From: Pseudomonas chlororaphis
GTDB lineage: Bacteria > Pseudomonadota > Gammaproteobacteria > Pseudomonadales > Pseudomonadaceae
Assembly (NCBI RefSeq): GCF_001921865.1
Contig: NZ_MSCT01000020.1
Span: forward strand, 434,001 to 498,000
DNA: 64,000 bases
Direction: 5' to 3'
The stretch's first letter is position 1; each line of letters starts with the position of its first letter. The notes below the pieces were generated by a model. The model made no database searches. It saw nothing but the letters and a program-made list of their open reading frames with translations, and was not told the origin of the DNA. Both the position numbers and the translations under genes were made by a program. Of this stretch, positions 27,136 to 35,731 are shown in pieces.

Positions 27136-28353
27136 ATGGCGGTCAAGGCAATAAAAATCAGCGTTTACCTGTGGGAAGGCACCGACAGGCAAGGCAGCCC
27201 ACTGCGTGGCGAGTTGAGCGGCCATAGCCCTTCGCTGATCAGGGCCCAGTTGCGCAAGCAAGGCATCATCCCGACCAGGGTCAGGAAGAAACCTCGCTCG
27301 CTGCTGCAACGCACACCGGCCATCAAGGCCCGCGATATCAGCCTGTTCACCCGGCAGTTGGCCACCCTGTTCAAGGCCGGCGTGCCGCTGTTGCAAGCCC
27401 TCGACATCATCGCCGAGGGCTTCGACCATCCGAACATGCGCAAGCTGATGGAAGACTTGAAGCAGGACATCGCCGCCGGCAGCAGCTTCACTGCCGCCTT
27501 GCGCAAGCGGCCGCAACATTTCGACGATCTGTACTGCAACCTGGTGGACGCCGGAGAGCAGGCCGGGGCCCTGGAAACCCTGCTGGAGCGAGTGGCGACC
27601 TATAAGGAAAAAAGCGAAAACCTCAAGACGCGTATCCGCAAGGCCATGACCTATCCACTGGCAGTGGTCTGCGTGGCGCTGGTGGTGACGGGCATCCTGC
27701 TGGTCAAGGTGGTACCGCAATTCCAATCGATGTTCGAGGGCTTCGGCGCGCAACTGCCGGTGTTCACCCAATGGGTCATCGCCCTCTCGGAGTTCGTGCA
27801 GCAATGGGGATGGCTGCTGCTGGGCGGCCTGGCGCTCGGCGTGTTCGGCCTGCGCCAGGCCCACAGGCGCTCACCGCGCTTTCGCCAGTGGCTGGACGTC
27901 GTCCTGCTGAAACTGCCGCTGGTGGCGCCGCTGCTGTACAAGTCCGCCGTGGCGCGCTACGCCCGTACCCTGTCCACCACCTTCGCCGCCGGGGTACCGC
28001 TGGTGGAGGCCCTGGGCTCGGTGGCCGGGGCCACCGGCAACCGGGTGTTCAAACAGGCGGTGAAGCGGATCCGGCAAGACGTGGCGACCGGCATGCAGCT
28101 GCACTTTTCCATGCGCGCCTGCGGAGTTTTTCCCGGCATGGCCATCCAGATGACCGCCATCGGCGAGGAATCCGGGAACCTGGACGGCATGCTGGAAAAG
28201 GTGGCGATCCACTATGAGGCGGAAGTCGATACCCTGGTCGACACCCTGAGCAGTCTCATGGAACCCGCGATCATGGTAGTTTTGGGCACCCTTGTCGGCG
28301 GCCTGGTGGTCGCCATGTACTTACCCATCTTCCAACTTGGTACAGCGATCTGA
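27136..28353 (+). CDS. pilC: Type IV pilus inner-membrane platform protein PilC
   Basis: A 405-residue protein with the two repeated T2SF domains of the PilC/GspF family (about 70-193 and 273-395), each followed by hydrophobic segments (about 174-194, 223-243 and 378-398). Motifs FTRQLATLFKAGVPLLQAL and GEQAGALETLLERVA in the first half recur as YARTLSTTFAAGVPLVEAL and GEESGNLDGMLEKVA in the second. ATG 27136 gives the normal PilC length; the frame is open further upstream to 26965. It is followed 2 nt later by pilD. Confidence 0.95.
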   Translation: MAVKAIKISVYLWEGTDRQGSPLRGELSGHSPSLIRAQLRKQGIIPTRVRKKPRSLLQRTPAIKARDISLFTRQLATLFKAGVPLLQALDIIAEGFDHPNMRKLMEDLKQDIAAGSSFTAALRKRPQHFDDLYCNLVDAGEQAGALETLLERVATYKEKSENLKTRIRKAMTYPLAVVCVALVVTGILLVKVVPQFQSMFEGFGAQLPVFTQWVIALSEFVQQWGWLLLGGLALGVFGLRQAHRRSPRFRQWLDVVLLKLPLVAPLLYKSAVARYARTLSTTFAAGVPLVEALGSVAGATGNRVFKQAVKRIRQDVATGMQLHFSMRACGVFPGMAIQMTAIGEESGNLDGMLEKVAIHYEAEVDTLVDTLSSLMEPAIMVVLGTLVGGLVVAMYLPIFQLGTAI

Positions 28354-28355
28354 AC

Positions 28356-29228
28356 ATGTCATTGAGTGAAGTCCTGGCCAGCTATCCGCTGGCCTTCGTG
28401 TCATCGGCACTGGTCCTGGGCCTGATTGTCGGCAGCTTCCTCAACGTGTTGGTCTGGCGCCTGCCGAAGATGCTCGAGCGCGACTGGCGCGCCCAGGCCC
28501 GTGACATCCTCGGGTTGCCCGAGGAGCCCGCCGGGCCGACCTACAACCTGTTGCTCCCGCACTCCCAGTGCCCGCACTGCGCCCACCCGATCCGTCCTTG
28601 GGAAAACATCCCGTTGCTCAGCTACCTGCTGCTGGGTGGGCGCTGCGCCGCGTGCAAGACCGCAATCAGCCAGCGTTACCCCCTGGTGGAGCTGGCCTGC
28701 GGCGTGGCTTCGGCATTCGTGGCCTGGCACTTCGGCTTTGGCTGGCAGGCCGGGCTGCTGCTGATCCTGAGCTGGGGCTTGTTGGCGATGAGCCTGATCG
28801 ACGCCGACCATCAGCTGTTGCCCGATGTTCTGGTGCTGCCGCTGTTATGGCTGGGCCTGATCGCCAATGGCTTCGAGCTGTTCGTCGGGCTGCACGATGC
28901 CCTGTGGGGCGCCGTGGCCGGCTACCTGTGCCTGTGGACGGTGTACTGGCTGTTCAAGCTGCTGACGGGCAAGGAAGGCATCGGCCACGGCGATTTCAAG
29001 CTGTTGGCCATGCTCGGCGCCTGGGGCGGCTGGCAGATTCTGCCGATCACCCTGTTGCTGGCCTCGCTGACAGGGGCCCTGGTGGGGGCTGCGCTGCTGC
29101 GTCGGCAACGGGCGCAGATGTCGACGCCGATCCCCTTCGGCCCCTTTCTGGCCATTGCCGGCTGGATTGCCTTGCTCTGGGGTGGTCAAATAACCGACTT
29201 CTATTTGCAGTTTGTCGGTTTCAAATGA
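28356..29228 (+). CDS. pilD: Prepilin peptidase/N-methyltransferase PilD
   Basis: A 290-residue polytopic aspartyl protease that cleaves and N-methylates type IV prepilins and type II secretion pseudopilins. The cytoplasmic zinc site has C72, C75, C97 and C100 (CPHC and CAAC), and the catalytic aspartates are D149 (LIDADH) and D213 (GHGDFKLLAMLG). All key residues are present. Because PilD also serves type II secretion, it can stay under selection where pili are lost. It overlaps coaE by 4 nt. Confidence 0.96.
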   Translation: MSLSEVLASYPLAFVSSALVLGLIVGSFLNVLVWRLPKMLERDWRAQARDILGLPEEPAGPTYNLLLPHSQCPHCAHPIRPWENIPLLSYLLLGGRCAACKTAISQRYPLVELACGVASAFVAWHFGFGWQAGLLLILSWGLLAMSLIDADHQLLPDVLVLPLLWLGLIANGFELFVGLHDALWGAVAGYLCLWTVYWLFKLLTGKEGIGHGDFKLLAMLGAWGGWQILPITLLLASLTGALVGAALLRRQRAQMSTPIPFGPFLAIAGWIALLWGGQITDFYLQFVGFK

Positions 29229-29848
29229 CCAAGCCTGTTCTCAAACCCTGGATCCTCGGCCTCACCGGCGGTATCGGCAGCGGCAAAAGCGCCGCCGCCC
29301 AGCACTTCATCGACCTGGGTATCCAGGTCGTGGATGCCGATCACGCGGCCCGCTGGGTGGTCGAGCCTGGCCGTCCGGCCCTGGCCCGCATCGCCGAGCA
29401 TTTCGGCGACAGCGTGCTGCAACCCGACGGCCAGCTGGACCGCGCCGCGCTGCGCACACTGATCTTCGAGGTGCCGCAACAACGCCTCTGGCTGGAGGCG
29501 TTGTTGCACCCGCTGATTGCCGATGAAATTGCCGCCCACCTGGCCCGCGCCGAATCGCCCTACGCGATCCTGGTGTCGCCGCTGTTGATCGAGTCCGGGC
29601 AGCACACGATGACCGAGCGGATCCTGGTGATCGATGTACCGCAGCACGTGCAGATCGAGCGGACCCTGCAGCGCGACGGAATCAGCGAACAGCAGGTTCA
29701 GGCGATCCTCAAGGCCCAGGCCACCCGCGAAGACCGCCTGCGCCATGCCGACGATGTGCTGGTCAATGACCGCGACCGCGCCTGGCTGCACAGCGAGGTC
29801 GAACGCCTGCATCACTTTTACCTTACCTTGCGTGGAGGCCAGTCATGA
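29225..29848 (+). CDS. coaE: Dephospho-CoA kinase
   Basis: A 207-residue P-loop kinase that performs the last step of coenzyme A synthesis. Walker A GGIGSGKS is at residues 15-22, followed by VVDADHAAR and the HPLI segment typical of CoaE. The ATGA overlap with pilD and a 4-nt overlap with yacG place it in a pilC-pilD-coaE-yacG transcript, the standard pseudomonad arrangement. Confidence 0.97.
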   Translation: MTKPVLKPWILGLTGGIGSGKSAAAQHFIDLGIQVVDADHAARWVVEPGRPALARIAEHFGDSVLQPDGQLDRAALRTLIFEVPQQRLWLEALLHPLIADEIAAHLARAESPYAILVSPLLIESGQHTMTERILVIDVPQHVQIERTLQRDGISEQQVQAILKAQATREDRLRHADDVLVNDRDRAWLHSEVERLHHFYLTLRGGQS

Positions 29849-30048
29849 GCCAACCCCTGACCGTGGAATGTCCAACCTGCGGTGCGCCCGTGGAATGGAC
29901 CACGAACAACGTCAACCGTCCCTTCTGCTCGGACCGTTGCAAACTGATCGACCTCGGCGCCTGGGCCGCCGAAGAGCACAAGATTCCCGTCGGCCCGGAT
30001 GCCGAGGACGAGCTGTTTTCCGACGATCTGCCACCTCGCGCCCACTAA
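29845..30048 (+). CDS. yacG: DNA gyrase inhibitor YacG, zinc-finger protein
   Basis: A 67-residue protein with a treble-clef zinc site: CPTC at residues 7-10 and CSDRC at 28-32, preceded by EWTTNN and followed by the RCKLIDLGAWAAEE helix typical of YacG. In E. coli it binds GyrB and inhibits supercoiling. It overlaps the coaE stop by 4 nt and also meets the convergent downstream gene with a 4-nt overlap. Confidence 0.94.
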   Translation: MSQPLTVECPTCGAPVEWTTNNVNRPFCSDRCKLIDLGAWAAEEHKIPVGPDAEDELFSDDLPPRAH

Positions 30049-30329
30049 GGCCGCATGAAACCGTAGTCCTGCGTATCGTCGAGGTTCTCCGCGAGAAACT
30101 GCAACTCGTCGGCCAGATCCTCGGCGCTGCGCACCCGCCGACTCTCCTGCACCACCGCGCTGAGCAAGGCGCGCAAGCTCAAGCCCGGCTCGAAACCCTC
30201 CTCCTGCGCGGCACTCAGACTGTTGCGCAGTTCCTGCCGCGCCCACTCATACACACTCATGCCCATGCTCCCGAACGGTTTTGCCAGAGCATGAAACCGC
30301 GCCAGCCAGGAGTGTTTGATATGGATCAA
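30045..30329 (-). CDS. Hypothetical protein, 94 residues
   Basis: A small, mostly alpha-helical acidic protein without signal peptide or membrane segment, of unknown function. The reading frame begins with TTG at 30327-30329, whose last bases overlap the TGA of the upstream permease gene, so coupled translation from TTG is the simplest reading; an internal ATG near residue 22 is an alternative. The gene sits at the end of a three-gene minus-strand set and is conserved in place in other pseudomonads as far as I recall. Confidence 0.7.
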   Translation of the reverse strand: MIHIKHSWLARFHALAKPFGSMGMSVYEWARQELRNSLSAAQEEGFEPGLSLRALLSAVVQESRRVRSAEDLADELQFLAENLDDTQDYGFMRP

Positions 30330-31015
30330 GAACGCGGATCGTCATCCTTCCACGGTGCCGACAGGTAACGGGTGCGGTTGAAGGTTTCCAGCCATTCGGG
30401 GCAGAACACCACCAGGGCGCTGACCACCATGCCGTTGATGAAGGCCTCGGGAAAGATGATCAGCCACAGGTAGCCGATGAAATCCTCCAGCCATTCCGGC
30501 ATGGCAAAACGCTCGTCGAACCACAACAGGCCCAGGCCGATCAGCAGGCACAACAGGGCCGACAGGGCCGCGGCAAAAAAACCGGCGCAGAAGATATACA
30601 CAAAGGGATTACGCGGCTGCGCACGCTCCACCAGGATGGCGCAGCATTCGGTGACCAGCACCGGCAGCAGGATCAGCAAGGCGCCATTGATCCCGACTGC
30701 GGCCAGGTCCTGGCGCCCCAGCGCCACCAGCCCCAGTTGGGTAATCAGCCCGCCGACTATCGCCAGCGGCCAGTCCAGCAGCAGGGTCACCGCGGTCATG
30801 CCAATAAAGTGATAGGACACACCCGTATCGAAATCCCGGCGCACCAACCACAGCATGAACAGCGCGAACACCGTACCGAAGAGCAGGTGCTGGCGCCGCC
30901 TGTCGCTGAACAGCTCGACCCAGGGCGAGCGCCACACGGCCCAGGCCAACACCGGCAGATAGATCAGCCAGCCGATGCCTAGGGTCGCTGGCGCCAACAA
31001 CCCGGCGCTGATCAT
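30326..31015 (-). CDS. CbiM-like energy-coupling-factor transporter permease
   Basis: A 229-residue membrane protein with six to seven hydrophobic segments, resembling the PF01891 CbiM substrate-specific components of ECF transporters for cobalt or nickel. The metal-binding N-terminal MHI motif of true CbiM is not present here (the protein starts MISAGLLAP), so substrate specificity is uncertain. No ATPase gene adjoins it. The start at 31015 overlaps the stop of the upstream gene in ATGA. Confidence 0.7.
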   Translation of the reverse strand: MISAGLLAPATLGIGWLIYLPVLAWAVWRSPWVELFSDRRRQHLLFGTVFALFMLWLVRRDFDTGVSYHFIGMTAVTLLLDWPLAIVGGLITQLGLVALGRQDLAAVGINGALLILLPVLVTECCAILVERAQPRNPFVYIFCAGFFAAALSALLCLLIGLGLLWFDERFAMPEWLEDFIGYLWLIIFPEAFINGMVVSALVVFCPEWLETFNRTRYLSAPWKDDDPRS

Positions 31016-31479
31016 GGCCGCGCCTGCTCCAGCGCCGCGCGCAGCTCGGCGGCCGAGGCGAACTCTCGCCGAGCAACCAGCCGGCCATCGTCCAGTTGCA
31101 GCCACAGGACTTTATCCACCGCGCCGGCATAGCGCGGCGCCACCCGGCCGTCGCGGTCGAGCATGATCCGGTAACGGTAATCGCGCATTGCCGGCACCGC
31201 GAACAGGCTGGCGATCACCGTCGGCATACGCTGGATATCCGCAACAAACACCGTCTGCCGCGATTCCAGGTAACCCTTGGGGCGGTCCTGCAAAGCCGCG
31301 TTCACCAGCTTGGCGCCGTCCATACTGCGTGCCACCAACAGCGTCCGTGCCTGCCCGTCCAGGCTATAAGCCTGGTCGAACTGATCGAGCAGGGTCCAGG
31401 GCGCCAACCGCTCGCCCACTTCAACCGCCTGCGCCAGCCATGGCAGGAATCCCAGCAACAGCAATGACCAATACCTCAC
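31012..31479 (-). CDS. Predicted periplasmic protein of unknown function
   Basis: A 155-residue protein that begins with a signal peptide (MRYWSLLLLGFLPWLAQA). The mature part reads like a thioredoxin-like fold variant without a CXXC pair: an early GERLAPWTLLDQFDQAYSL, a central FVADIQRMPTVIASLF and a late LDRDGRVAPRYAG. The GTG start at 31479 was chosen because GGAGAG lies just upstream and the signal peptide starts there; the frame is open to 31521. It is first in the coupled set with the CbiM-like and 94-residue genes. Confidence 0.65.
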   Translation of the reverse strand: MRYWSLLLLGFLPWLAQAVEVGERLAPWTLLDQFDQAYSLDGQARTLLVARSMDGAKLVNAALQDRPKGYLESRQTVFVADIQRMPTVIASLFAVPAMRDYRYRIMLDRDGRVAPRYAGAVDKVLWLQLDDGRLVARREFASAAELRAALEQARP

Positions 31480-31551
31480 AACCTCTCCCCTCCCTTGATG
31501 AGTCCGGTGCCCAGTCGACACCGCCGAGGCATGCTACTCCGGTCGGCGATG

Positions 31552-31569
31552 ACCCGCGAATCCGCGGGT
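31552..31569. other. Hairpin at the left border of the psl island
   Basis: A perfect 7-bp stem, ACCCGCG (31552-31558) with CGCGGGT (31563-31569), closes an AATC loop; an A-rich stretch follows. No T-run makes it a convincing terminator on either strand. Confidence 0.4.
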
Positions 31570-31747
31570 GAAAAAGGAATAAAACGCCACCAGTTGGACA
31601 AGACCCACCCCCTGAACAACACTCCAATCATCGGTTCTGAGGGCTTGCAAGCGAGCCAACTTCGTGACGCTCGTGCACATTTTCCGTTCGTCTTGAATAC
31701 AACAAACCGTCAAAAAACCGATGCATAATGCAAAAAAAAGGTTTACC

Positions 31748-31756
31748 TGCGATAAT
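31748..31756 (+). promoter_or_regulatory. Extended -10 promoter candidate for the psl operon
   Basis: TGCGATAAT is an extended -10 element (TGn plus a five-of-six hexamer). No good -35 is visible; instead the TGCATAATGCA palindrome occupies that position. Start would be near 31763. Confidence 0.4.
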
Positions 31757-31758
31757 TA

Positions 31759-31772
31759 GTCAATTAGTTGAC
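31759..31772 (+). promoter_or_regulatory. FleQ-box-like operator at the psl promoter
   Basis: GTCAATTAGTTGAC has perfect 5-bp inverted arms (GTCAA/TTGAC) and matches the published P. aeruginosa FleQ consensus GTCaNTAAAtTGAC at all but two positions. It overlaps the predicted transcription start. A further GTCA half-site lies at 31780-31783. Confidence 0.6.
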
Positions 31773-31916
31773 CATTAAAGTCAGGTGATAGTGTCTTTGG
31801 GCCATCTCTGGCTGACGGAAAATAGACATTCCGCAATAACCATAGTTTTCAACCCTGCCTCTGTAGCGGCTTCACCTTTGACAGAGCTGGGTTTTACCTG
31901 GCAGCGATGGGATTCG

Positions 31917-33353
31917 ATGCTTAAGAAATCGATTGATAGCAGGTTTCTGACACGAACAGGATTCATGGAGCTCTTTATCGCCGGGGTAAAGCTGACCCAT
32001 GCGCTGTCGGCTGCCTTGCCTGGAATCCTGCTGTTCCTGAGCCTTGAATCGGACAGCACGGAGCTCTGGTCCACCGTGTTCGGGCTGTTGCTGTTCTTTG
32101 CGGTGATCACCGTCATCCTGTTCCAGGCCCTGGGGGTCTATTCCGAGGAGTTCTTCAGCAACCGCCTGCGTTTTCGCACGATGCTGGTGGCCTGGACCTC
32201 CGCCTTCTGCATCCTGCTGGTCATGTACCTGGGGCTGCACCTGCTTCCGGTCTTCAGCCTGCAGGACCTGTTTCTCTGGTTCATCGCCGGCCTGGTGCTG
32301 TTCGGTATCGAGCGCTTGCTGTTGCTGCGTCTGTTCCATTCATGGATGGCCCACGGTAAATACCTGCAACGCACGGTCATCCTCGGTTTCAGCGAAAGCG
32401 CCCAGTTCCTCGCCGAACATATCCAGCGCCACGGCGATATCCGCTCCGGCCTGATCGGTTTCATCGACGACCGCAGCGACCGGGTCCCCAAGGAGTTCTG
32501 CGACCTGCCGTTCCTGGGCAACACCCGCAACCTGGAACAGCTGATCCGCAGCGAGCAGGTCAACCAGGTGCTGATCGCCCTACCCTGGACCGCCCATGCG
32601 CGTATCGGCGAACTGGTCCAGCGCTTGCGCCACCTGTCGGTGAATGTCGCCCTGGTGCCCGATATCACCACCCTGCGCTTCGGCCATAACCGCATGACCG
32701 ATGTCGGCGGCATCCTGATGTTCAACACCTCGGAGTTGCCGCTGCGCGGCTGGTCGCCGCTGATCAAACGCTGCGAAGACATCACGCTCGCCCTGCTGGG
32801 CCTGGTCCTGCTGTCTCCGGTGCTGCTGATCACCGCGCTGGCGGTGAAGCTCGACTCCAAGGGCCCGGTGCTGTTCCGACAAAAGCGCTACGGCTACAAC
32901 GACCGGCTGATCCGTGTGTTCAAGTTCCGCTCGATGTATGTCGAACAGGCAGACCTCAACGCCGAGCAGCAAACCACTCGGGAAGACCCGCGGATCACCC
33001 GGGTCGGCCGCTTCATCCGCAAAACCAGCATCGACGAGCTGCCCCAGTTGTTCAACGTATTGCAGGGCAACATGTCGATCGTCGGGCCGCGCCCGCACGC
33101 CACCGCCACCAAGGCCGCGGGCGTGCCGTTCGAGCAGGCGGTGCGTGAGTACAGCTCGCGCCACCGGGTCAAGCCCGGCATCACCGGCTGGGCGCAGATC
33201 AATGGCTACCGCGGAGAAACCGACACCCTGCAGAAAATCCAGAAACGCGTGGAGTACGACCTCGACTACATCTCCAAGTGGTCGGTCTGGCTGGATCTAT
33301 ACATCGTTTTCATGACGGTCCCGGCCGTTCTCTCGACGAAGGAAGTCTATTGA
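31917..33353 (+). CDS. pslA: Undecaprenyl-phosphate glucose phosphotransferase (PslA)
   Basis: A 478-residue initiating sugar-phosphate transferase that loads the first hexose onto undecaprenyl phosphate in the inner membrane. The N-terminal half has about four membrane segments and a CoA-binding-like domain (RTVILGFSESAQFLAEHI). The C-terminal bacterial-sugar-transferase domain has KRCEDI, KFRSMY, IRKTSIDELPQL and VGPRPHA. ATG 31917 gives the length known for PslA; the frame is open 44 codons further. The gene order after it is that of psl. Confidence 0.92.
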   Translation: MLKKSIDSRFLTRTGFMELFIAGVKLTHALSAALPGILLFLSLESDSTELWSTVFGLLLFFAVITVILFQALGVYSEEFFSNRLRFRTMLVAWTSAFCILLVMYLGLHLLPVFSLQDLFLWFIAGLVLFGIERLLLLRLFHSWMAHGKYLQRTVILGFSESAQFLAEHIQRHGDIRSGLIGFIDDRSDRVPKEFCDLPFLGNTRNLEQLIRSEQVNQVLIALPWTAHARIGELVQRLRHLSVNVALVPDITTLRFGHNRMTDVGGILMFNTSELPLRGWSPLIKRCEDITLALLGLVLLSPVLLITALAVKLDSKGPVLFRQKRYGYNDRLIRVFKFRSMYVEQADLNAEQQTTREDPRITRVGRFIRKTSIDELPQLFNVLQGNMSIVGPRPHATATKAAGVPFEQAVREYSSRHRVKPGITGWAQINGYRGETDTLQKIQKRVEYDLDYISKWSVWLDLYIVFMTVPAVLSTKEVY

Positions 33354-34813
33354 TGAGCACATTCGCTGGCTTGATCCCCTGCATCATTTCCGGCGGCTCG
33401 GGCTCGCGCCTGTGGCCTGTGTCTCGGCAGAACATGCCCAAGCCGTTCATCCGCATGCGCGACGGCCAGAGCCTGCTGCAAAAGACCTTCGTGCGCGCCA
33501 GCAGCCTGCCGGATGTCGGTTGCGTGGTCACAGTGACCAACCGTGACCTGCTGTTCCGCTCGCTGGACGAATACCGCGGCGTCAACCCGCACAAACTGCG
33601 CCTGGACCTGCTGCTCGAGCCCTTCGGACGCAATACCGCGGTGGCCATCGCCGTCGCGGCCCTGCATGTGCGCGAGCACTGGGGCGACGCAGCGCAGTTG
33701 CTGATCCTCCCGGCCGACCACCTGATCCTCGACCAGGACGCCTTCGTCGAAGCCGTGGGCCAGGCGCGCAGCCTGGCCGAAGCAGGTTACCTGGTGACCT
33801 TTGGCATCCAGCCCGACAAGGCCGAGACCGGCTTCGGCTACATCGAGCAGGGAGCGGCGCTGCAACAGGGGTTCCAGGTCGCGCGCTTCGTCGAAAAGCC
33901 CGACCTGGCCACCGCCCAGGCCTACCTCGATGGCGGCAAGCACCTGTGGAACGCCGGGATGTTCTGCTTCCAGGCCGACACCTTGCTGCAAGAGCTAGCC
34001 CTGCACGCCCCCGAGGTATTGAGCGCCGCCCAGGCTTGCCTGGAACAGGGCACGACCCTGGACAACCAACACTGCCGCCAGCGCGAACTCGACGCCGACA
34101 GCCTGGCCAGCGCCCCGGACGTGTCGATCGACGTGGCCCTGATGGAACGCTCCGAACGGGTGGCCGTGGTGCCTTGCAGCATTGGCTGGAGCGACATCGG
34201 CTCCTGGGACGCGCTGCGCCAACTGACCCCGAGCGACGCGGCCGGCAACCAGGTCAACGGCGAGGCCATCCTGCATGACGTGAGCAACTGCTACATCGAC
34301 TCGCCCAAGCGTGTTCTGGGCGCGGTCGGCGTGAGCAACCTGATCATCGTCGACACCCCGGACGCACTGCTGGTGGCCGACGCTGCCCGGACCCAGGACG
34401 TGCGCCATATCGTCACCGAGCTCAAGCGCCTGGGCCACAGTGCCTACAGCCTGCACCGCACGGTCACCCGGCCCTGGGGCACCTACACCGTGCTGGAGGA
34501 AAGCAGCCGCTTCAAGATCAAGCGCATCATGGTCAAGCCCAGGGAATCGCTGTCGTTGCAAATGCATCATCACCGCAGCGAGCACTGGATCGTGGTCAGC
34601 GGCGCGGCGCTGATCACCAATGGCGACCAGGAAATCCTGCTCAACAGCAACGAGTCCACCTATATCCCCGCCGGCCACAAACACCGCCTGAGCAACCCCG
34701 GGGTGATCGATCTGGTGATGATCGAAGTGCAAAGCGGCGAGTACCTGGGCGAAGACGACATCGTGCGCTTCGAGGACATCTACGGCCGCGCCCCGGCCCA
34801 GGCCAAGCCATGA
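33353..34813 (+). CDS. pslB: Mannose-1-phosphate guanylyltransferase / mannose-6-phosphate isomerase (PslB)
   Basis: A 486-residue bifunctional enzyme that makes GDP-mannose. The N-terminal nucleotidyltransferase has ISGGSGSRLWPVSRQNMPKP and the FVEKPD motif; the C-terminal cupin-like isomerase domain starts near residue 370 with RPWGTYTVLEE and has LQMHHHRSEHWIVVSG with metal-binding histidines. Its ATG overlaps the pslA stop (TGATG). Paralogues such as AlgA can replace PslB in P. aeruginosa. Confidence 0.94.
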   Translation: MSTFAGLIPCIISGGSGSRLWPVSRQNMPKPFIRMRDGQSLLQKTFVRASSLPDVGCVVTVTNRDLLFRSLDEYRGVNPHKLRLDLLLEPFGRNTAVAIAVAALHVREHWGDAAQLLILPADHLILDQDAFVEAVGQARSLAEAGYLVTFGIQPDKAETGFGYIEQGAALQQGFQVARFVEKPDLATAQAYLDGGKHLWNAGMFCFQADTLLQELALHAPEVLSAAQACLEQGTTLDNQHCRQRELDADSLASAPDVSIDVALMERSERVAVVPCSIGWSDIGSWDALRQLTPSDAAGNQVNGEAILHDVSNCYIDSPKRVLGAVGVSNLIIVDTPDALLVADAARTQDVRHIVTELKRLGHSAYSLHRTVTRPWGTYTVLEESSRFKIKRIMVKPRESLSLQMHHHRSEHWIVVSGAALITNGDQEILLNSNESTYIPAGHKHRLSNPGVIDLVMIEVQSGEYLGEDDIVRFEDIYGRAPAQAKP

Positions 34814-35724
34814 TGAAAGTGGCGCTGATCATCCCCGCCCGCAACGCCGGACCGCACCTGGACCGGCTGCTTGCGGCGCTGGCCGCGCAGACGCTGCAAC
34901 CGGACAGCGTGCTGGTGGTCGACAGCAGCTCGACGGATGACACCGTCAGCCGCTTCCGCCAGTTCGGAGCGCGGGTGGAGGTCATCGCCGCCAACCAGTT
35001 CAACCATGGCGGTACCCGGCGCTGGGCCAGCGAACAGGTGGATGCCGACGCGCTGATCCTGCTGACCCAGGATGCGATTCCGGCCACACCGCAGACCTTC
35101 GCCAACCTGATCCAGGAGCTGCAGGCCGACCCGCGGATCGGCCTCGCCTATGGCCGTCAGTTGCCCCACCCCGGGGCCGGGATTCTCGAAGCGCAATCGC
35201 GCCATTTCAACTACGGCGCGCAGAGCCGCAGCAAAAGCCTGGCCGATGCCAGCGAGCTGGGGATCAAGACCTGCTTCAGCTCCGACTCGTTTTCCGTCTA
35301 CCGGCGCAGCGCCCTGCAAGCGGTGGGCGGTTTTCCCGAGGATGTCATCGGCAGCGAGGACGCCCACGTTGCCGCGCGCATGCTGCTCGACGGCTACCTG
35401 GTGCGCTACGCCGCCAGTGCCTGCGTGCAGCACTCGCACCACTACAACCTGATGCAGGAATTCCGCCGCTATTTCGACATCGGCGTGTTCTATGGCCGCG
35501 AGCCGTGGATCCGCGAAGCCTTCGGCGCCGCTGGCGGCGAGGGCAAGCGCTACGTCCTGGCCGAGCTGCGCGCCCTGCGCGACGCCGGCCAGCTGCAACG
35601 CGTACCCGAAGTGCTGCTGCGCAGCGCGTTGAAACTGCTGGGCTATCGCCTCGGCCATGCCGAACAGCACCTGCCGACACCGCTCAAGCGTCGCTTGAGC
35701 ATGTTTTCAAACTACTGGACCTGA
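34810..35724 (+). CDS. pslC: Glycosyltransferase family 2 (PslC)
   Basis: A 304-residue GT-A-fold glycosyltransferase, rhamnosyltransferase-like. The nucleotide-sugar site has ALIIPARNAG and VVDSSSTDDT at the N-terminus, and the acidic motif SEDAHVAARML follows near residue 184. It has no membrane segments and probably acts on the lipid-linked repeat unit on the cytoplasmic face. It overlaps pslB by 4 nt. Naming rests on gene order; donor and linkage are not readable. Confidence 0.88.
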   Translation: MMKVALIIPARNAGPHLDRLLAALAAQTLQPDSVLVVDSSSTDDTVSRFRQFGARVEVIAANQFNHGGTRRWASEQVDADALILLTQDAIPATPQTFANLIQELQADPRIGLAYGRQLPHPGAGILEAQSRHFNYGAQSRSKSLADASELGIKTCFSSDSFSVYRRSALQAVGGFPEDVIGSEDAHVAARMLLDGYLVRYAASACVQHSHHYNLMQEFRRYFDIGVFYGREPWIREAFGAAGGEGKRYVLAELRALRDAGQLQRVPEVLLRSALKLLGYRLGHAEQHLPTPLKRRLSMFSNYWT

Positions 35725-35731
35725 GCTGTCA

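Larger units (their letters stand above)
31570..31916 (+). other. AT-rich leader of the psl operon
   Basis: This is the main part of a 437-bp gap without genes, notably poorer in G+C than its surroundings. It contains a TGCATAATGCA palindrome (31722-31732), an extended -10 promoter candidate and a FleQ-like box, listed separately. The predicted untranslated leader before pslA is about 155 nt. Confidence 0.6.

Noticed and set aside
31900..31919. RsmA-type GGA motif before pslA
   Set aside because: The sequence ATGGGAT near the start is not a full ANGGAN and no hairpin presents it.
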